DNA of 64,000 nucleotides, from NCBI GenBank assembly GCA_028571685.1, contig CM053142.1, forward strand, positions 198,950,796 through 199,014,795, written 5' to 3'. A model generated the notes under the pieces. The model was given only the letters and a program-made list of their open reading frames with translations. It was not told where the DNA came from and did no database searches. This DNA is from Heterohyrax brucei. Taxonomy: Eukaryota; Chordata; Mammalia; Hyracoidea; Procaviidae. Positions within the stretch are counted from its first letter, which is position 1, and each line of letters starts with the position of its first letter. This document shows positions 1 to 11,344 of the stretch, piece after piece. Both the position numbers and the translations under genes were made by a program.

Positions 1-1010
1 CACAGGCTTCTGTAGGTGACAGGCCGAGGCATCTCACCTGTAATATGTTTTTTGGCCTATTACCCCGATGGTGTTTTGCTTCTTAATTAAATTCTCCTAA
101 AAAGATATCCCCTCCTGACACGAGGATCAAGGAGGTGCCTTCTAAGAGGAGCTTCAACCCCTCGGTTTATGAGACTATATTGGGACAATCTGACCAGGAA
201 CTTCTGAGGAATAGAGATCAGAGAAATGGATTTCAATGCAGCATGCCTAATAACACTGAGGCCTGCCCAGCTTCACTGGCTTCCCCCTAATTGCATTCCC
301 CCCTCCCTTTTCTTCACATACACAAGTTTGCAAGCTAACCCTTAAGAAGCTCTCAAGGACAATTCTCCACACAGCCATCAAAACTACAAAGCATCCTTTC
401 TCCTTGCAGCTGGAAGAATAGATAAACTTTTAGGTTCATTATAGCTGGTATAGAAAACTGATACACACTAAAGAAACATCTTTTTTAGTGCAGCTGGCTT
501 AATTAGAGAATGGCAGGCACTTACTATCTACACAGAAAGATATAAATAAAAACTTGGAGAAACAAACTGAGACAGCCAAATGGTGAGACCTTGAGGAGTC
601 TGCCTTGTGGTACCTTACACTTTGAGGTACGAATAAGACTATTAATTGTGTTCCTGACATTTTATCACCACTGAACACTTGGCTTAGACAATTATTCAAA
701 AAGGCCTTGACAATTAATTAGAAGTAGAAGACCACGAGGGGTCAGTTTCTTGTTAGCCAATGATATTAGATTAGTTTCTTGTTAGCCAATAGTTTATATT
801 ATAAAGAAAATAGGGTGACCAACTACGTCACCTCACCTATAAAAAATAAAGGCGACAGCTCTCAACACAGACAAACAGATACACAGATCATTTGCTGGTC
901 GGGCTGCCTTAAACCAGAAAATTCTTTCCTGTCTCCTTTGTTCATTTCCCGCCGACGTCTTCCCTCCCTCCGTGCGGGACCCTACAAAGTGTTGGGACCG
1001 GCTCCCGGCA
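1..1010 (+). mobile_element. ERVK-like (class II) LTR, 5' end outside window
   Basis: The right part (about 720-1010) closely matches the LTR at 11732-12536: the same 'cacgaggtttcag...gttagccaat' blocks, a TATA-like/AATAAA stretch near 838-852, the 'cagaaaattctttcctgtctcc' block, and an end in 'ggctcccggca'. The first 60 bases match the 5' half of the same LTR. It ends in CA and is followed directly by RTE sequence, so it inserted into an RTE copy. The left target-site duplication lies outside the window. No coding capacity is seen. Confidence 0.7.
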
Positions 1011-1972
1011 ACCTTGAGTATATCCCACCTGAATTTAGAGACCATCTCAAGAATAGATTTGATGCATTGAACACTAGTGACTGAAGTCCAGATGCTTGTG
1101 GAACGACATCAAGGACGTCAGCCATGAAGAAAGCAGGAGGTCATTAAAGAGACAGAAAAGAAAGAAAATATCAAAGTGGATGTCACGGGAGGCTTTGAGG
1201 CTTGCTCTTGGATGTCAGGTAGCTATTACAAAAAGAAGAAATGATGAAGTAAGAGAACTGAACAGAAGAGTTCAAAGGGACTCTTGAGAAGCCAAAGTAT
1301 TGTAACGATGTGTGCAAAAAACTGGAGATAGAAAACCAAAAGAGAAGAGCATGTGCTGCATTTCTCAAGCTGAAAGAAATTAAGAAAAAATTCAAACTTT
1401 GAGTTGCAATAGTGAAGAATTCTATGAGGAAAATATTAAAAGTGTCAGGAGGCATCAAGAGATGGAAGGAACACACAGTCACTACAAAAAAAAAAAAAAA
1501 GCTGGTCACTGTTCAGCCACTTCAGGAGGCTTCATTTGATCAGGAAGCAATGTTAGCAAAGGAAGAAGTCCAACCTGCACTGAAGACATTGTCAAAAAAC
1601 AAGCTCCAGGAATTGACAGACTATCAACTGAGACGTTTGAACAAATGGGTGCAGCACTGGAAGCGAAGAAATTTGAAGAGCGCTACCTGGTCAGAGAGAT
1701 CTGTATTTATGCCTATTCTCAAGAAAGGTGATCTCACCAAATGTGGAAATTATTGAACAATATCATTAATATCACATGCAAGTAATGTTTTGTTGAAGAC
1801 TTTTCAAAACTGGATCCTGCAGTATATTGACAGAGAACTGCCAAGAAGGATAGGACATGAAACCAGAGATATCATTGTTAATGTCAGATGGATCCTGGCT
1901 GAAAGCAAAGAATACCAGAAAAATATTTACCTGTGTTTTATTGACTATACAAGGACATTTGACCATGGATCC
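1011..1972 (+). mobile_element. RTE-clade LINE, decayed, left part
   Basis: The translated stretches resemble the region between endonuclease and reverse transcriptase of RTE elements: 'FRDHLKNRFDALNT' near 1030-1080, then a decayed reverse-transcriptase stretch at 1640-1972 that includes 'MPILKKGDLTKCGNY' and 'IDYTRTFDHG'. Frameshifts and stops break it throughout. It is cut at 1972 by an LTR and resumes at 2497. Naming it BovB/RTE1-like rests on family knowledge. Confidence 0.8.
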
Positions 1973-2496
1973 TGTCATGGATCGAATTGTGACCCCCCCA
2001 AAACTATGTGTAGTCATGTGGCTGGAACATGATTCCCAGTATCTTGTGACTGTCCTCCATTTTGTGATTTTCCGGTGCTGTATGTTAAAGGATTAGGGTG
2101 GGATTGTAAATCCCTTCATAGGATCACCTCCCTGCTCCACTGTAAAGGGAGTTTCCTTGGAGTATGGCTTGCTCCACCCTTAATCTTTTCAGCCTGCAAG
2201 AGATAAAAGGAAAGAGAAACAAGGAGAATCGGGAACCTCGTTACCATCAAGAGAGCAGCACCGGGAGAAGAGTACATCCCTCAGACCTGAGGTTCCTGCA
2301 CCAAGATGCTCCCTGGACAAAGACTGATGCAATACCAGACTTTCCTCCTAAGCCAGCAAGGGGAAAGCCTTCCCCTGGAGTGGACACCCTGAATGTGGAC
2401 TTGCAGCCTACCGGACTATGTAAGAATAAACTTTCCTTTATTAAAGCCATCCACTCTGTGGTATTTCTGTTAGAGCAGCCCTAGCTGACTAAAACA
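1973..2496 (+). mobile_element. MaLR-like solo LTR with perfect 5-bp duplication
   Basis: The element starts TGTCATGG and ends CTAAAACA. It is about 80% similar by eye to the LTRs at 12867-13367, 14323-14819 and 48027-48526 in the opposite sense. The 5 bases before it (1968-1972) and after it (2497-2501) are both GATCC, an ERVL-type 5-bp target-site duplication. It splits an RTE copy. A poly(A)-signal-like 'aagaataaa' lies near its 3' end. It contains no coding sequence. Confidence 0.85.
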
Positions 2497-3530
2497 GATC
2501 CTAAAGAATTGTGGATAACATTGTGAAGAATGAGAATTACAGAACATGTAACTGTGCTGATGAGGAGCCTGTAATACATGAAGAGGCAGTCATTCAAAAA
2601 GAATAAGAGGGCACTGCATGATTTAAAGTTAGGAAATGTGTTTGTCAGGGTTGTATCCTTATACCATACTTATTCTGTCTGTAAGCAATCTGACAAGCTG
2701 GGTTATATGAAGAAGAATGTGGTTTCAGGATACAGGAAGACTTAACCTGCATCATGCAGGCGATACCACCTTACTTGTTGGAAATGAAGAAGATTTGGGA
2801 CACTTACTGATGAAGATCAAGGACCACAGCCTTCAGTATGGATTGCACCTCAACATCAGGAAAACAAAAATCCTCAGTAAGCAACATCTTCATAAATGCA
2901 GAAAGGACTGAGGTTGTCAAGGATTTCATTTTACTTGGGTCCATAATCAACACCCATCAAAGCTGCAGTCAAGAAATCAAAACACACAGTGCATTGGGAA
3001 AATCTGCTGCAAAGGACCTCTTTAAAGTATTCAGAAGTAAAGATGTCACCATGAAGACCAAAATGCACCTGACCCAAGCCATGGTATTTTTGATCGCATC
3101 GTATGTATGTCAAAGGTGGACACCAAACAAAGAAGACAGAAGAAGAATTTATGCCTTTGAATTGTGGTATTGCAGGAGAATGTTGAATGTACCATGGACT
3201 GCCAAAAGAACAAACAGTTCTGTCCTGGAAGAAGTATAACTAGAGTGGTCCTTGAAGGCCACGATGGTAAGACTGTGTCTTACATACTTGGGACATGTTG
3301 TGAAGAAATATCAGTTCCTGGAGAAAGACATCATGCTTGGTACATTGGAGGGTCACTAAAAAAAAGGAGGACCCTTGACAAGATGGATTGACACAGTGGC
3401 TGCAACAATGGGTTTAAGCATAAGAACGATTGTGGACATGGTGCAAGACCTGGCAGTGTTTCGTTCTGTGGTTCAAGGGGTCACTATGAGTTGGAGCCAA
3501 CTTAACGGCACCTAACAACAACTAACAACG
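2497..3530 (+). mobile_element. RTE-clade LINE, decayed, right part with 3' tail
   Basis: This continues the element at 1011-1972. Readable C-terminal reverse-transcriptase motifs include 'GLHLNIRKTKILS', 'KDFILLGSIINTH', 'FELWYCRRMLNVPWTAKRTN' and 'VLEEV' (about 2800-3240). The 3' end carries the family's typical 'cactatgagttggagccaact...ggcacctaacaacaactaac' tail at 3480-3530. Stops and frameshifts make it non-functional. Confidence 0.85.
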
Positions 3531-3930
3531 TGCAGATGACACTACTTTACTTGGTGAAAGTGAAGGGGACTTGAAGCACTCACTGATGAATATAAAAAAC
3601 CACAGTCTTCAGTATGGATTATATCTCAACATAAAAAACCCACTGCTGTCGAGTTCACACCAACTCATAGCAGCATAAAGAAAACAAATTTCCTCACAAG
3701 TGGACAAACAAGCAGCATCCTGATAAACGGGGAAAAAACTGAAGTTTTCAAGAATTTCATTTTACTTGACTCCACATTCAGCACCCATGGAAGCAGCAGC
3801 CAAGAAATCAAAAAATGTATTGCATTGGGGAAATCTCCTACAAAACACCTCTTTAAAGTATTGAAAAGCAAAGATGTCACCTTGAAAACTAAGGTGAGCC
3901 TGTCCCAAGCCATAGTGTTTTCAATTGCCT
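3531..3930 (+). mobile_element. second RTE 3' fragment with a SINE scrap inside
   Basis: Starting right after the tail of the previous copy, this again encodes the 'D...DTTLLGES', 'LQYGLYLNI' and 'FKNFILLDSTFSTHGSSSQEIKKCIALGKSPTKHLFKVLKS'-type segments of RTE reverse transcriptase. Near 3638-3678 it is interrupted by 'aacccactgctgtcgagtt', a fragment of AfroSINE in antisense. Confidence 0.75.
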
Positions 3931-5198
3931 TGTCGTTGTTGATGTTAAGTGCCATTGAGTCCATTTTGACTCATAGTGATCTTATGTGTAACAGAGTAAA
4001 ACACTGCCCAGTGATGCACCGTGCCCACAATGATTGTTAAGCTTGAGCCCTTGTTGCAGCCACTGTGTCATTCTATCTCTTTGAAGTCTTCCTCTTTTTC
4101 ACTGATTCTCTAGTTTACCAAGAATGATGTCCTTCTCCAGGAACTGGGTCCTCCTAATGACATGTCCAAAATATGTAAGATGTAATTTCACCATCCTTAC
4201 TTCTAAGGAGCACTCTGGTTCTGCTTCTTCTAAAACAGATCTGTTCATTCTTTTGGTTTTCTGTGGATATCCAATATTCTCCAGCACCAAAATTCAAAGA
4301 TGTCAATTCTTTTTTTGTTTTCATTATTCATTATCCAGATTTCCCATGCATACGTTGGGATTGAAAATATCGTGGCTTGGGTCAGGCACACCTTAGTCAT
4401 CAAGGTGACTTCTTTTCAACACTTCAAAGAGCTCTTTTGCAGCAGATTTTCCCCATGCAGTATGTTTTGACTTCTTGACTGCTGCTTTCATTGGCATTGA
4501 TTGTAGATCCAAGTGAAATGAAGTCCTTTACAAACTCAGTGTTTTTTCTGCTTATCACGATGTTGCTTGGGGGTCCAGTAGTGAGGATTTTTGTTTTCTT
4601 GATGATGAAGTGTAATCCATCCTGAAGGCTTTGTCTTAATCTTCAGTGAGTAAGCATTTCAAGTCCTCTTTACTTTCAGCAGCCATGTTGTGTCCCCTGC
4701 ATAATGCAGGTTGTTGATGGGTCTTCCTCCAATCCTGATGTCCTGTTCTTCATATAGTCTAGCTTCTCAGAATATTTGTTCAGCATACAAGTTGAATAGG
4801 TGCAGTAAAAGGATACAATCTTGGTGCACACCTTTCCTGACTTTAAACCATCTGGTGTTCCCTTGATCTGTTTGAATGACAGCTTCTTGATCCACTTACA
4901 GGTTCCTCATGAGTACAATTAAGTGTTCTGGAATTCCATTCCCCTCACTGTTATCCATAATTTGCTATGATCCACACAGTCGAATGCCTTTGTGTAGTCA
5001 GTAAAACACAAATAAACATATTTGTGGTGGCCTCTGCTTTCAGCTGAGATCCATCTGACATCAGCAATGATATCTCTGGTTCTATGTCCTATTCTGAATC
5101 ATGCCTGAATTTCTGGCAGTTCCTTGTCCATACACTGCTGAAGCCAGTTTTGAAAGATCTTTAGCTAACATTTACCTGCATGTGATATCAATGATGTT
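3931..5198 (-). mobile_element. RTE-clade LINE, minus strand
   Basis: Read on the plus strand this is the reverse complement of the RTE 3' end ('ttgtcgttgttgatgttaagtgcc...') followed by antisense reverse-transcriptase sequence. On the minus strand 4099-4290 reads 'IGYPQKTKRMNRSVLEEAEPECSLEVRM'. It abuts the plus-strand copy tail to tail at about 3930. It is heavily mutated. Confidence 0.8.
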
Positions 5199-7480
5199 GT
5201 TTCAGGTGCCATAGAACAAAACACTGCCTGGTCTTGCACTGTGTCCACAATCATTTTTATGCTTAAGCCTATTGATGTGGCCACTGTGTCTGTCCATCTT
5301 GTAGGGGATCTTCCTCTTTTTTGCCGACCCTCCACTCTACCAAGCATGATGCTCTTCTCCTGACAACATGTCCAAGGTATGTAAGACATGGTCTTGCCAT
5401 CTTTGTTTCTGTTCTTCTCCCAGAACAGATCTGTTTGTTCTTTTGAGGGTCCATGGTACGTTCAACATTCTCCAACACTACAATTCAAAGGCATCAATTC
5501 TTCCATCTTCTTTGTTCATGGCCCAACTTTCACATGCATGGGATGCAATAGAAAATACCATGGCTTGGGTCAGAAGCATTTTAGTCCTCGAGATGACATC
5601 CTTACTTTTGAATACTTTAAAGAGGTCCTTTGCAGCAGATGTTCCCAATGCAATGCATGTTTTGATTTCTTGACAGCTGCTTCTGTGGGCATTGATTGTG
5701 GACCCAAGTAAAATGAAATCCTTGACAACCTCAATCTTTTCTCCATTTGACAATGTTGCTTACTGGTCCAGTTGTGAGGACTTTCATTTTCCTAATGTTG
5801 AGGTGCAATCCATACCAAAGGCCGTGGTCCTTGATCTTCATCAGTAAGTGTCTCAAATCTTCTTCATTTCCAGCAAGTAAAGTGGTGTCTGCATAATGCA
5901 GGTGTTTAATGAGTTGTCTTCCGATCCTGATGCCTCATTCTTTGTGTAATACAGTTTCTCGGATTATGTGCTCAGCATACAGATTAAAAAGGTATGGTGA
6001 AAGGATACGACTGTGACACACGCCTTTCCTGACTTTAAACCACAGTGTCCCCTTTTTCTGTTTGCACAACTGCCTATTAATCCATATACAGATTTCTTAG
6101 GCATACAATTAGGTGTTCTGGAATTCTCATTCTCTGCAACGTTGGCCATAATTTAGTATGATTCACACAGTCGAATACCTTTGCATAGTCAGTAAAACTC
6201 AAGTAAACATCTTTCTGCTATTTGCTTTCAGCCAAGACGTATCTGACATCAGCAGTGGTATCCCTGGTTCCACATCCTCTTCTGAATCCATCTTAATTTC
6301 TGACAGTTCCTTGTCAATATACTGTTGCAGTCGCAAGGTTCAGAGTCTCTTCTGACATCCATTTTAATTTTTTCTTTCTTTTTAATGGCCTCTTGCTTTC
6401 TTTACATATAATGTCCTTGATGTCACTTCACAACCTGTGTGGTCTTTGGTCATTAGTGTTCAGTGTATCAAATCTGTTCTTGAGATGGTCTCTAAACTTA
6501 CGTGGGATACACTCAAGGACATACTTTGACTCTTGTGGACGTGTCCTAATTTGTTCAGCTTTAATTTGAACTTGCATGTGAGCAATTGATTGTGTATTCT
6601 GCAATTGGCTCCTGGCCTTGTTCTGACTGATGGTATTGAGCTTTTCCATCATCTTTCCACAGATGTGGTTTCCATCTCGAGAGGCCTATGTTTATAGTTG
6701 CCAATTTATGTTGTGACAAAAAGATATGTGCAGTGAAGAAGTTGTTGGTCTTGCAAAGTTCTGTCATTCAAATTCCAACATTTTATCTGTCACCAAAGCC
6801 CTGTTTTCCAATTACCGAACCATTTGGTTTCCAACTTCCACATTTCAATCTTCAGTAGTTATCAGTGCATCTGGGTTTTATGTTCATTCAGTTTCAGACT
6901 ACAGAAGTTGATAAAAATCTTCGGTTTATTTCTCTCTGGCCTTAGTGGTTGGTGCATGAATTCGAATAATAGGCATATTAACTGGCTTTTCTTGTCGGTG
7001 TATGGATAACATCACTGACAGAGTTAACACTTCAAGATACATCTTGAAATGTTCTTTTTAATGATGAATGCCGTGCCATTCCTCTTCAAGTTGTCATTCC
7101 TGGCATAGTAGACCATATGATTGTCCAATGCAAAATGGCCAGTATCAATTCATTTCAGCTCACTAATGCCTAAGGTATCAATGTTTATAGGTTCCATTTC
7201 ATTTTTGACTGCTTCCAGTTTACCTAGATTCATATTTGTACATTCCACATTCCTATTATTTGTGAGTGTTTGCAGCTGTTTCTTTTCATTTTAAGTCATG
7301 CCACATGAGCAAATGAAGGTCCTAGATGCTGATTCCATCCACGTCATTAGGGTCAACTCTATTCTGAGAAGGTAGCTCTTCTGTAGTTCTCTTTTGAGTG
7401 CCTTCCAACTTGGGGGACTCAACTTCCAGTAGTATTTCAGACCATGTTCTCCTGCTATTCCTAAGGTTTTCGTTGGCAAA
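5199..7480 (-). mobile_element. RTE-clade LINE, minus strand, long copy
   Basis: The 3' end lies at about 5199 ('gatgttgtttcaggtgcc'). Minus-strand peptides include 'GEKIEVVKDFILLGSTINAHRSS' (5478-5753) and 'PRKFRDHLKNRFDTLNTNDQ' near 6450-6520. The antisense endonuclease region lies at 6950-7200. The 5' end is placed at about 7480 where similarity fades. Many stops are present. It spans most of the element's length but is shorter than the roughly 3.2 kb family consensus, so it has internal deletions. Confidence 0.75.
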
Positions 7481-8167
7481 TTCTAATTTTCTTTTTTATT
7501 TAACATAACTGAGTGAAAATGTACATTCCCGTATAAATTTACATGCCCACCTATATGCACCTTCCACTGTTCTCCCTGTCCGGCGACAGCACACTATTCC
7601 TCTCTGCTCCATACATGTCTCATCCTCCCAACAGCCTTCTTTCCGCTCCTGTCCACCCAGTCTCCTTCCTCCAGCCAGAGGTCAGCAGGATGATATCCTA
7701 TAGATGTACAGAACCATAAAGTGCAACCAATATATGGTCACTTTGCATTGCCAAGTCCAATCCATTCCTGTCCAAAGAGTGGACCTTTGTTATAATTCAT
7801 GGGTAAGGGTAGCATCAGGGCCGGGGGCCATGCTCCCAGGGGAACCCTGAATCTGCTGGACCATCAATTGAGGTCTTTTAGTGGAGATCTCAGGATGCAC
7901 CCCTTTTTATTCTTGTGTTGCCAGTGAGACTCAATCTAATTTTCTAAATTGCAATTCTAACTATTTTCAGAAGTAGATTGCTAGGTCCTTCTTCCTAGCC
8001 TGTCTTAATCTGAAAGCTCAACTGAAACTTGCCCACCATGGGTGATCCCAGTGGTATCTGAATACTGGTGGCATAGCTTCCAGCATCACAGCAACAGGAA
8101 CATGCAAGCCCCCACCGTAGGACAGACTGATAGACATGTGGGGGGTAACTGCTTCATATGCATGCAA
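7481..8167. other. unassigned sequence
   Basis: No gene and no repeat that I can name with confidence. It has the look of an old interspersed repeat, with AT-rich stretches near 7480-7560. No long open frame is present. Confidence 0.4.
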
Positions 8168-8572
8168 AAATGAGAGGATGGATAAGGAAGATTGCAGAAG
8201 AATTGATGCCTTTAAACTGTGATGTCAAGGAAGATTACTGAATATATCATGGACTTTCTAAAGAACAAATCTCTCGTGGAAGAAGTACAACCAGAGTGTT
8301 CTTTAGAAGCAAGGATGGAGAGACTACGTCTCACATACCTTGGACATGTTGTCAGGAGGGATCAGTCCCTGGAGAAGGACTGGATAAAGCAGGGGGTCAA
8401 TGAAAAGGGCGACACCCTTAGTGAGAAGGACTGACACAGTGGATACAACCACAAGCATGAGTGTCACAACTATTGTGAGGACAGTGCTATGCCAGGCAGT
8501 GTTTCACTCTGTTACACATACAGTTGTTGTGAGTTGGAACCGGCTCAATGCCACGTAACAACAACACCAAAC
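8168..8572 (+). mobile_element. RTE 3' fragment
   Basis: It encodes fragments of the RTE C-terminus ('IDAF', 'NKSLVEEVQPECSLEARMERLRLTYLGHVVRRDQSLEKD', 8219-8434). It ends with the tail 'gagttggaaccggctcaatgccacgtaacaacaaca'. This is a 5'-truncated copy, as is usual for LINEs. Confidence 0.8.
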
Positions 8573-8599
8573 ACAATCTGGAGTATTGTAGAGTGCCCT

Positions 8600-9344
8600 T
8601 ATACAACCTAGAAAATAGCGTCAGGAGTGTAGCGTGTCCTTTGGAGCCAGGGTCCCTGTGCTGAGAATCTCCTACACCTTCAGAATATTGATGACGAAGA
8701 CCTGCCCCCAGATCTGACAGAGAGAAAGCCGTCTGCTGTGGGTTGAACTGCATTCCCCCAAATGTCTGTGTGGCAATTTGGCTGGGCCATGGTTCCCAAT
8801 ACTCTGTGATATTCCTTCATGTTGGAATTCTTGCTTCTATGATGTCGTTGAGAGTGGATGGGCAGCAGTTATGTTGGCGGGACAAGATTTAATGTTTGGG
8901 ATTGTTTTGCGCCTTGAAGCAATCTCTTGAGATATGAAAAAATCTAGCAGAGAGATTGGGGACCTCAAACCACCAAAAAGCAGTGCTGGGAGCTGAATGC
9001 ATCCTTTGGAAGGGACTGGTGTCCCAGTGCCTGAGAGGCTTCCAGTCCAGGGGCAAATTCATGACAGGGGCAAATTCATGACAAGGACCTTCCTCCAGAG
9101 CCAGCAAAGAAAGCCTTCCCCTGGAGCTAACACCCTGAATTTGGACTTCTAGCTTACTGGACTGTGACAAATAAAATTTGTCTTTTTAAAGCCATCCACT
9201 TGTCTTATTTCTGTTAAGCAGCACTGGATAACTAAGACATCTGCCCCTGGAGCAAATGCCCTGAATTTGGACTTCTAGCCTCCTAGACCTGAGAGAATAC
9301 ATCTGTTCATTAAAGCTATAGCAGGAATAGGTAACTAAGACAAG
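8600..9344 (+). mobile_element. older MaLR-like LTR split by a younger LTR
   Basis: The left piece (about 8600-8736) contains 'cctttggagccagggtccctgtgctgag' and 'gacagagagaaagcc'. The right piece (9240-9344) contains 'ctggagcaaatgccctgaatttggacttctagcctcc' and ends in 'gtaactaagaca'. Together they read like one LTR of the type seen at 53386-53815. The younger LTR at 8737-9239 sits in its middle. Confidence 0.65.
8737..9239 (+). mobile_element. MaLR-like LTR nested in another LTR, TCTGC duplication
   Basis: It starts TGTGGGTTGAACTG and ends CTAAGACA. The flanking 5-mers TCTGC (8732-8736 and 9240-9244) match perfectly. It includes a short direct duplication of 'ggggcaaattcatgaca' at about 9052-9087. 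No coding sequence is present. Confidence 0.8.
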
Positions 9345-9399
9345 CAGGCCATGAGGTAAGTGGTAAAATCAAAGGGACTAGAGATCTGTTCTGGTCCTG

Positions 9400-9890
9400 A
9401 AGCTCTTTAGCTTGCCTCCCACTGATGTGTGTGATCTGTGATTACTTTCTTGAAGCTGGGTAGACTTATGACTGCTTTGACAAGTTGAGTATGGCAGAAG
9501 TGATGTCATGTGACTTCCAAGGCTAGATCAGAGAGTACCATGCAGCTTCCATTATGCCCTCTTAGGACACACTCTGGGGGAAGCCAGCAATCATGGAAGA
9601 AGTCCAGCTAACCCTGAGACTACCCTGCTGGGGGGTCCACATGTAGGTGCTAGTTGGTAGCTCCAGCTGAGCTCCCAGTTAATGGCAATTTCAACTGCCA
9701 ACCTGTGGGTGAGCCATCTTTGATGTGCAGCCCAGGTGGCCTCTGAATAAAACAAAACCCCAGGCAAAAACTTCCTGTGGGGTTCCTTACTGAATTTCTG
9801 ACCCAGAGGCTGAGCTGAATAGAATGGTTGCCTTAATCCACTGAATTTGGAGATAATTCATTACACAGCAACAGCAAACAGAAGCTTCTT
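9400..9890 (+). mobile_element. ancient MLT1-type LTR
   Basis: Diverged text recalls mammalian MLT1/MaLR LTRs: 'gtatggcagaagtgatgtcatgtgacttccaaggctag' near 9490-9525, 'ccgccatgctggg'-like blocks near 9620, and 'ccactgaatttggagataattcattacacagcaacag' at the 3' end. Assignment is from memory of the consensus, with no alignment run. Confidence 0.5.
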
Positions 9891-10730
9891 ACAGAGTTAA
9901 GGAATTGTGAATGTCATGGTAACACAGTAAGAGAGGAAGAAATATAGGTAATGTCAGAGAATTGGATGCTTAAAATCAAGACTCAGAAAGTGGCAAAATG
10001 ATTGGTTATGGTGACATTCTCAGCAAGTTATGATTCTGAGGCTTTTCATCTTGTTACACTTTTCTGTCAGTAGTTTTAGTCCTTACTGTTCAACGGCACT
10101 TGGCTCGGCTGTTTTCACCTTGTATTTGTGATTTCTGTACATCATAGATATAATGAAAACTGATATTGTATTTATCACTTTCAAATCTATGATAAAATTG
10201 TCAGGAAATACCTTCTGACTATTAATATTGCTCTGTGGTCAGGATTATTGAAACTGGTTTGCTATTCCAATTTTTCATTCTAAGTTCAGTCAACTTGGTG
10301 CTTTGTATTAACTGTACCACTGGTGGGTTGAAGAGCAAGCAAAAGTACTTAAATAGAACATTTTGATTTGTCACTGAAGGATGAAGAAGAAGACTGGAAG
10401 GAACCTGATAGTCGGTAGTCAGGAAGGTAGGAGGAAAACCAGTAGTGCCTGGGACCTTGAAGCTGAGCCAGGAAAGAACTTTGAGGAGGGACAGGCCAGC
10501 TCCGTCCAAATGTGCAAGGAGATACAGAGAATAAACAAGCCCAGGAAAGAGATTCTGCCTCTCTGCTAATTGTAGAAAATTGCTAAGGGGCAGAGTCTGA
10601 CCTCTTCTGTTTTCACAAGGGGGAGGGAGCATCAAAATCAGCAGCCCATGTCTGAACCCTATGAGGTGGAGGTCAGACATGCCTCATCTTTCTGCCATAT
10701 TTACCAGTTCTGGCAAGAACCATACCTTCC
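9891..10730. other. unassigned sequence
   Basis: No gene model can be supported. The 152-codon minus-strand open stretch at 10222-10680 has no recognisable domain and no splice context. It is treated as chance. Confidence 0.4.
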
Positions 10731-10734
10731 ATGG

Positions 10735-11290
10735 AGCTGTCTACTCTGCTGGGTTCAATGATTCACTGCAGTGTCCACACAGAACTCACAGACAATACTG
10801 AAAAATTACAGGATTTATTAGGGAAGTAAGAGTTACAGTTCAGGCTCAGGAACATCCGGGGTACGGTTCTTTCATCAAGACAGCCTCTTTGCACCACTGC
10901 TTGCAGGAAGGAATGCCCCTCAGCCTGTCTGGCCCTCAGCCTCTGCCCAGAAGCACTCAGCTTTCTTTCCCCCTATGCTGGGAAGCCTAGCACACTGTCT
11001 TATGCTGCTCTTGCTGCCTTCAATGTTACAGTGCAGGGACCTGGGGTCTGAAGGATGCGCTGGCTGCTGAACTGTTCTTCCTTGGTGGTAGGTAATGGCA
11101 TCTTCTCTTTCCCACTACTGTGGTGGCTCATTTCAAGTGCAGTGGAATGGCAAAACTAACCAATCTCTCTGGCAGGCCACAATTACCCTCTATCATACAG
11201 TCCCACCTAATCACTTGGGTGGGGTGACAGGACTGTGACTAGAAGGCCATACAAAAGTGACTCTGTTGCACTCACCATTGTATCCTTGAA
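10735..11290 (-). mobile_element. possible ERV LTR, minus strand
   Basis: An antisense poly(A)-type motif ('ttacaggatttattaggg', about 10805-10823) is followed by a Cys/Ser-rich, CT-rich stretch like class I LTR U3 regions. No paired copy or target-site duplication is seen, so this is a tentative call. Confidence 0.3.
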
Positions 11291-11344
11291 CCAGAAATAG
11301 CCGAGTCTCAAGAGATTGGGAGGAGATGGACTTCAGGGTAGAGT

